Assembly (NCBI GenBank): GCA_003161195.1
Contig: PMOV01000158.1
Location: 14,050-26,347 of the forward strand
Direction: 5' to 3'
DNA from: Acidobacteriota bacterium
GTDB lineage: Bacteria; Acidobacteriota; Terriglobia; Acidiferrales; UBA7541
DNA: 12,298 nt
Below are positions 6,928 to 12,298 of the stretch, piece after piece. The position numbers and the translations under genes were made by a program. Each line of letters starts with the position of its first letter. The first letter of the stretch is position 1. Under the pieces are notes generated by a model that was not told the DNA's origin, made no database searches, and was given only the letters and a program-made list of their open reading frames with translations.

Positions 6928-8463
6928 GTGAAAATTCTTTTCGTAGCCTCGGAAGGCTTGCCGTTCTCCAAGACCGGCGGCCTTGCGGATGTGGTCGAGG
7001 CGCTGCCAAAAGCGCTCGTCCAGCAGGGTCATGAAGTTGCCGTCGTCCTGCCGCGCTATCGCGGCGCGCCGAATGACGCCGCCGTATACCCCAGCGTCAC
7101 CGTGCCCATGGGTGGCAAGCTGCGCTTTCCCTCCGTCGGTGGCGGCCAGGTTCTCGATGGCGTGCGCTACTTCTTCGTAGAAGATTCCGAATACTACGAC
7201 CGCGACGGCATCTACGGCACCAGCGGCGGCGACTTCCCGGATAACGCCGAACGCTACAGCGAACTCTGCCGCGCCGCCATCGAGGTCGCCAAGCACGTTT
7301 GGCGACCCGACGCCATCCACTGCCACGATTGGCAGACCGGCCTCCTCCCGCTCCTCCTCCGCATTTCCTACGCGGAGGATCCGCTCCTCAAAGACACCCC
7401 GGTGATCTTCACCATTCACAACATGGGCTATCAGGGCGTCTTCGGCAGGGCTGCGATCGAACGTGCCGGCATTCCCGCGCAGACCTTTCATCCCGGCGCG
7501 CTCGAATATTTTGGCAGCGTCAATTTTCTGAAGGCTGGCCTGGTTTTTTCCGATTACCTCACTACGGTCAGCCGCAAGTACGCGGAAGAAATTCGCACGC
7601 CGGAGTTTGGCTACGGTCTCGATGGCGTGGCGCGCGGCCGCGGTGATCGCCTGGTCGGCATTCTCAACGGCGTCGACTACACCGCCTGGAATCCAGAGAC
7701 CGACGCGCTGATCGCGCAAAAATTTTCATTCAAACATCTAGCTGGCAAATTCGCCTGCAAAACACACCTGCTGCAAATCTTCGGGATCTCCCCGGCACAC
7801 GCCGCTCGCCCGCTCATCGGCATCGTCTCGCGCTTTGCCGATCAGAAAGGTTTCGATCTGATCGCCGAGCGCGCGCACGAACTACTGCGCGAAGAATTGT
7901 CTCTGGTGGTTCTTGGTTCCGGCGACCGCCGCTACGAGGAACTGTTCGAATCGCTGGCCGCCGCGTATCCCGGCCGTGTGGGCGTCCGCGTCGCCTATGA
8001 CAACACGCTCGCCCACAAGATCGAAGCCGGGGCCGATATGTTCCTCATGCCCTCGCGCTACGAACCCTGTGGCCTGAATCAGATTTACAGCCTGAAATAT
8101 GGTACGGTACCCGTCGTGCGCGCCACCGGCGGACTCGACGACACCATCGAAACCTTCGACCTCGAACACGGCACCGGCACCGGCTTCAAGTTCGGCGAAT
8201 ATTCCGGCGCCGCCATGATGTACGCGGTACGCCAGGCACTACACCACTACATCGACGAGCGCATCTGGAAGCGTATCCAGTTGAACGGCATGGCCAAAGA
8301 TTTTTCCTGGGCCGCGCCGGCGCGGGAGTACGCTAAACTGTATGAAGCCGCCTGGAGCCTGCGGCATCCGGGGCAGTCCCTTCCCGTGATCGTACCTGCG
8401 CCCGAGCCGAAACAGGCCCGCGCCGCAGCAAGAAACCAAACCACTTTGCGATCATCTAATTAA
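6928..8463 (+). CDS. glgA: Glycogen (starch) synthase, GT5 family, ADP-glucose type
   Basis: Adds glucose from ADP-glucose to the non-reducing end of alpha-1,4-glucan in glycogen synthesis. The 511 residues include the N-terminal KTGGLADVV loop (Lys15, sugar-nucleotide binding), IHCHDWQTGLLP, FTIHNMGYQGVF, the VSRKYAEEI segment, GILNGVDYTAWNPETD, and in the C-terminal half GIVSRFADQKGFDLI and the acceptor/donor block PSRYEPCGLNQIYSLKYGTVPVVRATGGLDDTI (shown in part; the Glu of YEPCG is the conserved catalytic-region acid). The start is GTG at 6928; no ATG is possible in this frame nearby, since ATG 6915 runs into a stop after four codons. GAAGGA at 6909-6914 lies 13 nt upstream, a little far. 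The last 25 residues or so are Pro/Ala/Arg-rich and poorly conserved in the family. No other glg gene is in the window. Confidence 0.96.
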   Translation: MKILFVASEGLPFSKTGGLADVVEALPKALVQQGHEVAVVLPRYRGAPNDAAVYPSVTVPMGGKLRFPSVGGGQVLDGVRYFFVEDSEYYDRDGIYGTSGGDFPDNAERYSELCRAAIEVAKHVWRPDAIHCHDWQTGLLPLLLRISYAEDPLLKDTPVIFTIHNMGYQGVFGRAAIERAGIPAQTFHPGALEYFGSVNFLKAGLVFSDYLTTVSRKYAEEIRTPEFGYGLDGVARGRGDRLVGILNGVDYTAWNPETDALIAQKFSFKHLAGKFACKTHLLQIFGISPAHAARPLIGIVSRFADQKGFDLIAERAHELLREELSLVVLGSGDRRYEELFESLAAAYPGRVGVRVAYDNTLAHKIEAGADMFLMPSRYEPCGLNQIYSLKYGTVPVVRATGGLDDTIETFDLEHGTGTGFKFGEYSGAAMMYAVRQALHHYIDERIWKRIQLNGMAKDFSWAAPAREYAKLYEAAWSLRHPGQSLPVIVPAPEPKQARAAARNQTTLRSSN

Positions 8464-8483
8464 TACGACTGAGGAGAGAGAAA

Positions 8484-8507
8484 GGCGAGCCGCAGTGCTA
8501 ACTCGCC
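8484..8507 (+). other. Stem-loop in the trxA leader
   Basis: GGCGAG (8484-8489) pairs with CTCGCC (8502-8507) around a 12-nt loop in the 57-nt gap between glgA and trxA. It ends exactly where the trxA ribosome site GAGGA (8508-8512) begins. No T run follows, so it is not a typical terminator. It might protect the trxA 5' end or modulate ribosome access. Confidence 0.4.
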
Positions 8508-8520
8508 GAGGACAAATAAC

Positions 8521-8856
8521 ATGGCTGACAATATCCCTACAGTGACCGATGGAAATTTTGAAGCCGAGGTGCTGACCGCGAGCGCTTCGCAGCCCGTGCT
8601 CGTGGACTTCTGGGCCGAATGGTGCCGCCCCTGCCACATGCTGGCGCCCACCGTCGCCGAGATTGCCCACGACTACACCGGCAAGCTCAAGGTGATGAAG
8701 CTCAACGTGGACGAAGCGATGAACTCGGCGGGCAAGTATCGCGTGCAGGGTATCCCAACGCTGCTCCTATTCAAGAACGGCCAGGTCGTCGAGCAGATTG
8801 TCGGCGCGGTGCCCAAGGACCAGATCACCAAGGCCGTTGACCGCCACTTGGTTTAA
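8521..8856 (+). CDS. trxA: Thioredoxin with C-R-P-C active site
   Basis: A 111-residue single-domain cytoplasmic thioredoxin, normal size for TrxA, which would donate electrons to disulfide substrates and be recharged by thioredoxin reductase. Family marks: buried Asp29 (VLVDFWAEWC), cysteines 35 and 38, cis-Pro79 in GIPTLLLFKNG, and a C-terminal VGAVPKDQITKAV helix. The active site is WCRPC instead of the usual WCGPC, followed by HMLAP; arginine in place of glycine should change redox potential or partner choice (inference). The start is secure: GAGGA (8508-8512) is 8 nt before ATG. The gene follows glgA by 57 bp on the same strand and is closed by its own terminator, so it may be the last gene of a glgA-trxA transcript. 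Confidence 0.95.
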   Translation: MADNIPTVTDGNFEAEVLTASASQPVLVDFWAEWCRPCHMLAPTVAEIAHDYTGKLKVMKLNVDEAMNSAGKYRVQGIPTLLLFKNGQVVEQIVGAVPKDQITKAVDRHLV

Positions 8857-8890
8857 TCGGGCGTTAGTCTCTGAAGAAGCTTCTTGATTC

Positions 8891-8926
8891 GGCGTGTCGT
8901 GCCGCTCGTGGTGCGACACGCCTTTT
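8891..8926 (+). terminator. Rho-independent terminator after trxA
   Basis: Perfect 9-bp stem GGCGTGTCG (8891-8899) / CGACACGCC (8914-8922), extendable inward by two G-T pairs and one G-C pair, then TTTT (8923-8926). It lies 34 bp after the trxA stop. Confidence 0.88.
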
Positions 8927-9105
8927 GTATTATGCTCGTGCTGTCGTTTTGAGTCGCTTTTGGTAACACAGGCACTCTGGAATGTGGGCAAATGTTCGCG
9001 CCTTTGAAGCGCTAGCTGCTCGGCCTTAGTCCACCCTGAGGTACGAAGGTCCGAGTATGCTGCGAGGGCTTCCAGTTTGCTGCCAAATCCTCCGCTGAGG
9101 CCCGC

Positions 9106-10080
9106 TTGGAAACGGTCGTTTGCAATCTCTGCGGCTCCGATCAATACGCGCCGGTGTACTCCATGCCGGACCGCCTCTTTTTTCGCGGCGAATTTTTCAC
9201 TGTGGTCGAGTGCCGTCGTTGTGGCCTCGGCTTTTTGAATCCGCGCCCCACGCCAGCTGAGATGGCGAACTATTATCCCGCCGAATATTTTCGCTCACCG
9301 GCAGGCGCCAGCAACGCCCGCTACATGGAGCGACGCTTTCGCAAAGAGGCCAGCTACCTCGCGCCCCTCGAACGCAGCGGTGCAACTGATCGCAACAAAC
9401 GGCTCCTCGACATAGGGTGCGCCACCGGAGCGTTCCCGCGCTTCATGGCCCGGCGCGGCTGGCAAGTGGAAGGCGTCGAGATAGCGGAGGTCGCCGCCGG
9501 TATCGCCGACTTTCCCATCCATACGCAGGAGTTTCAGGATATTCCCGTGCGTGAGCCGACGTATGACGCGGTAACCGCGTGGGCCGTCCTCGAACACGTG
9601 CACGACCCCATGGCCTACTTTCGCAAAGCCTCCGCGGTTTTGCGGCGCAACGGGCTCTTCGTCTTCCTCGTGCCGAATTTCGCCAGCGTGGCGTCACGCA
9701 AGCTCTTTTGCGAAGATATTCCCCGCCATATTTATTTCTTCACGCGAGAGACGGTGCGTCGCTACTTGGAGAAAACCGGTTTCATGCTGGAGCGCGAAGA
9801 CAATGGCCGCGGCGTCTACAAGTTGGCGCCGCACCACTGGCTCGGCTATCAGATTCGCATGCACCTGCTCAACAAAAAGTATTCGTTTCCGGATGTCCCG
9901 CTGACCAGCAAGGAATTTCGCCGCATCCACAACCTTCCAAGCGGCTTTGCCACGGCCATGAAGTACGCGGCGTATTCACCGGTTTCCGTCATTGACCGCA
10001 TGCTCTGGCCGGCCATCGAAACCGCGCAGATTCTGCTCAAGCGCTACGGCGTTAGCACCTACGTGGCGCGGAAAATCTAA
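9106..10080 (+). CDS. Class I SAM-dependent methyltransferase with N-terminal zinc ribbon
   Basis: A 324-residue protein. Residues 1-45 carry two CxxC pairs (Cys6/Cys9 and Cys36/Cys39, the second in VECRRCGLGFLNPRP), a zinc-ribbon arrangement common in methyltransferases of the Methyltransf_23 type. These often occur in sugar or cell-surface glycan clusters. The Rossmann core has SAM motif I LLDIGCATGAF (100-110), a GVEIAE acidic-loop strand, AWAVLEHVHDPMAYF and LRRNGLFVFLVPN. The substrate is unknown, and no glycan genes are beside it. The start is TTG at 9106 with GAGG (9097-9100) 5 nt upstream; no other start codon exists between the preceding in-frame stop (9037) and 9106. The stop codon directly abuts the tag start. 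Confidence 0.86.
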   Translation: METVVCNLCGSDQYAPVYSMPDRLFFRGEFFTVVECRRCGLGFLNPRPTPAEMANYYPAEYFRSPAGASNARYMERRFRKEASYLAPLERSGATDRNKRLLDIGCATGAFPRFMARRGWQVEGVEIAEVAAGIADFPIHTQEFQDIPVREPTYDAVTAWAVLEHVHDPMAYFRKASAVLRRNGLFVFLVPNFASVASRKLFCEDIPRHIYFFTRETVRRYLEKTGFMLEREDNGRGVYKLAPHHWLGYQIRMHLLNKKYSFPDVPLTSKEFRRIHNLPSGFATAMKYAAYSPVSVIDRMLWPAIETAQILLKRYGVSTYVARKI

Positions 10081-10758
10081 ATGGCCCAAAGAACAAAATC
10101 AAACAAGGAATCCGGTCGCACACGCAAACCATCGCGCAAGGCTGCGAACGATCTCGAGTCTGGCGTCGCCAACGCTGCCGATGGCGCCGCAACGACCCCC
10201 ACGATCACCCGCTGCCGGTGGGCCGGAAACTCCCTCAACATCCCCTACCACGACGAAGAATGGGGCGTGCCGTCGCACGACGATCGCCACCTTTTCGAGA
10301 TGCTGATTCTAGAAGGCGCGCAAGCCGGCCTAAGCTGGGACACCGTCCTAAAAAAGCGCGCCCGCTATCGCGAAGTGTTCGACAATTTCGATCCCGCCAT
10401 CGTCGCGCGTTACGACCAGCGAAAAATAAAATCCCTGCTCGCCGACCCTGGCATCATCCGCAATCGCCTGAAAATTGCCGCCACCATTGCCAACGCCAAA
10501 GCCTTTCTGCAGGTGCAAAAGGATTTTGCCTCGTTCGACGCCTACCTCTGGCGCTTCGTCGGCGGCCAGCAGAAACGAAACGCCTGGACTGAGCACAAGC
10601 GCCTGCCCGCCAAAACGCCCGAGTCTGACGCCTTAAGCGACGATTTACAAAAGCGCGGCTTCCGCTTCGTCGGCTCCACCATTTGCTACGCCTTCATGCA
10701 AGCCACCGGCATGGTCAACGACCACTTGGTCGATTGCTTCCGTTACCGGCAAGTTTAG
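10081..10758 (+). CDS. tag: DNA-3-methyladenine glycosylase I
   Basis: Excises 3-methyladenine from alkylated DNA, starting base-excision repair. From CRWAGNSLNIPYHDEEWGVP (45-64) onward it follows E. coli Tag closely: LEGAQAGLSWDTVLKKR (catalytic-pocket Glu78 and Trp86), DPGIIRNRLKI, LWRFVGG, LQKRGFRFVGSTICYAFMQATGMVNDH and a C-terminal HLVDC. The zinc site is intact: Cys45, His57, His215 and Cys219. Unlike E. coli Tag, where the zinc Cys is near residue 4, there are about 44 extra N-terminal residues, rich in Lys, Arg, Ser and Ala and apparently unstructured. The ATG follows the methyltransferase TAA with no intervening base, so translation is probably coupled. The only nearby ribosome-site candidate is a weak GCGGAAAA inside the upstream gene. 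Confidence 0.95.
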   Translation: MAQRTKSNKESGRTRKPSRKAANDLESGVANAADGAATTPTITRCRWAGNSLNIPYHDEEWGVPSHDDRHLFEMLILEGAQAGLSWDTVLKKRARYREVFDNFDPAIVARYDQRKIKSLLADPGIIRNRLKIAATIANAKAFLQVQKDFASFDAYLWRFVGGQQKRNAWTEHKRLPAKTPESDALSDDLQKRGFRFVGSTICYAFMQATGMVNDHLVDCFRYRQV

Positions 10759-10816
10759 TTTTAGAGAGGAAAGGCGCGCGGGGTAATGCGCACGAATCGA
10801 GTCAAAATCCTAAGGC

Positions 10817-11608
10817 TTATGACACGAACTTCTGTGGAAGTTGCGCAGCCTTCGCTTGCGTCGATTTTATCTCCGCCGGTTCCTGCGCCTCAAATTCGAT
10901 ATCCGGCAGCTGCTCCACCGCCCGCCGCAGCGACTGTTCCCAACTCGCATGAATCAGGTTCAGGTCGCGGTCGCCCGCGCCCACACGCCGGTAGCGCGTC
11001 ACGTTCAACGAATCCTTCTGATACAGGAGCAGATCAAACGGCGGCCCCACGGTAACGTTGGAACGCATGGCCGCGTCCAGCGACAGCAACGCATACTTCG
11101 CCGCCACCTCCAGCGACGTGCTCGCCTGAATCCCGCGGTCCAGCACCGGCCGCCCGTATTTGCATTCTCCAAGCTGCAAATACAGCGAATCCTCTGTCGC
11201 CGCCAGCGGATTCCCCTGCGGATAAATCAAATACAGATTCGGCTCCTGCCCCTTCACCTGCCCACCCAAGAGCAGATGCACATTAAAGCTGAACGAATCG
11301 CGCTCCAGCGACGAGCGATCCAAATCCGAAACCCGCCGCACGCAATTTCCTACGATGCGTGCCGCTTCGTACAGCGACGGCGCCTGCGCCAATCCCCGCC
11401 CGGCATCAAAATCGTCGCGCAGCAGCGTAATCACCGATTGGCTGATGGACAGGCTCCCGCTCACCAAAATCACGAACACCCGTTCGCCCGGCTGCACAAA
11501 CTGATGCATTTTCTTGCAGGTATTCACCTGATCGAATCCGGCGTTGGTGCGCGAATCGGAAGCCAGAACCAGGCCTTCCTTGGTCATGATGCCCAAGCAA
11601 TAGGTCAC
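10817..11608 (-). CDS. Anbu, proteasome-type peptidase (ancestral beta subunit homologue)
   Basis: A 263-residue member of the Anbu (COG3484) branch of Ntn-hydrolase/proteasome beta subunits. Characterised homologues form open helical or ring-like assemblies; their substrate is unresolved. Seen here: the N-terminus reads M-Thr-Tyr-Cys, so Met removal exposes the catalytic Thr. EGLVLASDSRTNAG carries Asp18, CKKMHQF carries Lys33, and PGERVFVILVSGSLS, LLGGQVKGQEPNLYLIYPQGN, LQLGECKYGRPVLDR and MRSNVTVGPPFDLLLY match family blocks. The last 20 residues or so (after LPDIEFEAQEP) are an extra Lys/Gln/Ala-rich tail. The start is GTG at 11608, supported by GAGGG (plus-strand 11615-11619) 6 nt upstream and by the catalytic Thr being residue 2. 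The usual partners (COG2308 ATP-grasp-like, alpha-E, transglutaminase-like) are absent from both sides within the window. It converges on tag with 58 bp between stops. Confidence 0.92.
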   Translation of the reverse strand: MTYCLGIMTKEGLVLASDSRTNAGFDQVNTCKKMHQFVQPGERVFVILVSGSLSISQSVITLLRDDFDAGRGLAQAPSLYEAARIVGNCVRRVSDLDRSSLERDSFSFNVHLLLGGQVKGQEPNLYLIYPQGNPLAATEDSLYLQLGECKYGRPVLDRGIQASTSLEVAAKYALLSLDAAMRSNVTVGPPFDLLLYQKDSLNVTRYRRVGAGDRDLNLIHASWEQSLRRAVEQLPDIEFEAQEPAEIKSTQAKAAQLPQKFVS

Positions 11609-11676
11609 AGATCGCCCTCAGGTACAAACTGCAGCGCGCGCCACGCATCGTCTGCACGTTGCCGCAAATTCATCAT
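11605..11676 (-). CDS. Possible 23-residue leader ORF overlapping the Anbu start
   Basis: From ATG at 11676 (or the adjacent ATG at 11673) the minus strand reads MMNLRQRADDAWRALQF and six more codons to TGA at 11607-11605. That stop overlaps the Anbu GTG (11608-11606) as GTGA, the usual geometry of translational coupling. A TAG lies two codons before the ATG, so it is not the tail of a longer present-day gene. No ribosome site is visible before it. It may be a leader peptide, the remnant C-terminus of a lost upstream partner gene, or chance. Confidence 0.3.
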   Translation of the reverse strand: MMNLRQRADDAWRALQFVPEGDL

Positions 11677-12298
11677 GGGCTACGCAAAAAAAGAACGCAA
11701 GCACGGCCGTCGAACGGCGTCCCATCATAGCTATGCTCAACTTCTAAGGCGGCTCCCCGATGTTAGACGAAGGCGTGTGGGCAGACGTAATATTCGGCGA
11801 CGAACACCTGCGAGCCTTTACCACAGCGCGCAAGGCGTACAAATGTCTGTGTTCAAGGCCATCAGTGCCGACGCAATAGGGGGAATGCGGCGCAAGAAGC
11901 GCAAGCGGGACCTCGAGGTGCCTTGGCTTGTGTAAAGCCTGTGGAATGAGTAGCTTGCTAGTGATTTTGCATTTTTCCGAGAATGAATTCTTGGGAGGTG
12001 CAGGGGTGTACGGTAGGGGAATTTGTATGGTTATCAAACGAAAGGGGTTGCGCGGGGAGCAATTCGTATCGTTATGAAAACACGGGGGTAAAATTTTGGC
12101 GTTTTTGGCTTGGATGCACGCCGGCGGGGGTGGGACGCGAGTATCACAACACACGGTAGCAGGGAAACGCCTCTTTGTCAAGTTATTTTAGTGACTTATC
12201 GGTATATCATTCGAACGAAATGAGACGGCGGAAGTGAGACAGGGAAGGGTAACGGTAATGTGGTTCTGAGTTTAGTAGAAGCCTTAGAACTGACGGAA
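11677..12298. other. 622-bp region without a convincing gene
   Basis: No frame here has recognisable protein similarity. The plus strand carries small open frames: 11760-11879 (39 residues, start MLDEGVWADVIFGDEH, preceded by AAGG), 11946-12077 (43 residues) and an open frame from GTG 12260 running off the window. From about 11936 the composition differs from the genes: G-tract-rich on the plus strand (several GGGG/GGGGG runs) alternating with A/T runs, unlike the C-rich plus strand of 5-11.7 kb. A good minus-strand promoter lies at 12153-12181. A CATAGCTATG palindrome is at 11726-11735 and a seven-A run is near 11686-11692. The region may hold an RNA, a long Anbu leader, decayed sequence or an intergenic repeat family. 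Confidence 0.5.
12153..12181 (-). promoter_or_regulatory. Minus-strand sigma-70-type promoter upstream of Anbu
   Basis: The minus strand reads TTGACA (12181-12176, perfect -35), a 17-nt spacer, and TACCGT (12158-12153) with a TGC extension. Transcription would run leftward from about 12146 toward the Anbu gene, whose start is roughly 540 nt away. No other leftward gene is apparent in between. Confidence 0.45.

Noticed and set aside
8461..8470. TAATACGACT, identical to the first ten bases of the phage T7 promoter
   Set aside because: The following bases (GAGGAGAGAG) do not match the rest of the T7 promoter (CACTATAGGG). It overlaps the glgA stop codon and is best read as coincidence. Nothing suggests vector sequence.
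10841..11935. 364-codon plus-strand open frame antisense to Anbu
   Set aside because: Its translation is dominated by Arg/Gln/His low-complexity sequence mirroring Anbu codons. Anbu's catalytic residues are clear on the other strand.
11990..12150. Guanine quadruplex suspected from repeated G tracts on the plus strand
   Set aside because: The GGG/GGGG runs are separated by loops that are too long or irregular for a standard four-tract quadruplex, so no specific structure can be supported.
11744..12181. 145-codon minus-strand open frame in the gene-poor right end
   Set aside because: Pro/His/Ser/Cys-rich with no domain-like pattern. Its ATG lies within the -35 of the minus-strand promoter, and it has no ribosome site.
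1..12298. Mobile element, CRISPR array, tRNA or rRNA, toxin-antitoxin or defence genes
   Set aside because: I looked for transposase motifs, terminal repeats, regularly spaced repeats, tRNA cloverleaf ends and known defence families on both strands. None was visible.

Overview
The window (GC-rich, about 12.3 kb) is a densely coded bacterial chromosome segment of mostly housekeeping and metabolic genes. No tRNA, rRNA, CRISPR array, insertion sequence, integrase or phage gene is visible. The gene mix suggests a free-living bacterium, possibly an Acidobacteriota member: oligopeptidase B, secreted SYLF and double-BON proteins, malate synthase, bacterial glycogen synthase, and an Anbu proteasome homologue. 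GTG/TTG starts and promoters with a TGn-TA..-type -10 fit that idea. The taxonomic guess is inference from style, not from a marker gene.

Layout, left to right. 1-2499 (+): the 3' part of oligopeptidase B (cut by the window edge), then a secreted SYLF-domain protein closed by a strong rho-independent terminator. 2601-4984 (-): a divergent malate synthase, and upstream of it a secreted protein with two BON domains. 5175-5906 (+): a cytoplasmic glycerophosphodiester phosphodiesterase, convergent with KsgA (rRNA dimethyltransferase, -). KsgA and glycogen synthase GlgA (+) diverge from a 150-bp region that holds an 11-bp perfect inverted repeat and promoter-like elements for both. GlgA is followed by a thioredoxin with an unusual C-R-P-C active site and its own terminator. 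Next come a zinc-ribbon SAM methyltransferase and, with no gap, 3-methyladenine DNA glycosylase I (Tag). Tag converges on the Anbu peptidase gene (-). The last 620 bp or so hold no convincing long gene, but they contain a tiny ORF overlapping the Anbu start and a good minus-strand promoter about 0.55 kb upstream of Anbu.

Functionally the genes are mixed: peptide degradation (PtrB, Anbu), glyoxylate and glycogen metabolism (malate synthase, GlgA), lipid headgroup recycling (GDPD), redox (Trx), translation (KsgA), DNA repair (Tag) and envelope proteins (SYLF, BON). Only methyltransferase-Tag looks like a tight operon.

I found no clearly new multi-gene system. The points most worth a second look are the Anbu gene standing apart from its usual ATP-grasp/alpha-E/transglutaminase partners, with an overlapping mini-ORF and a long possible leader; a reversal of strand composition near 4.4 kb that is independent of gene direction; the CRPC thioredoxin; and the palindrome in the ksgA-glgA promoter region.
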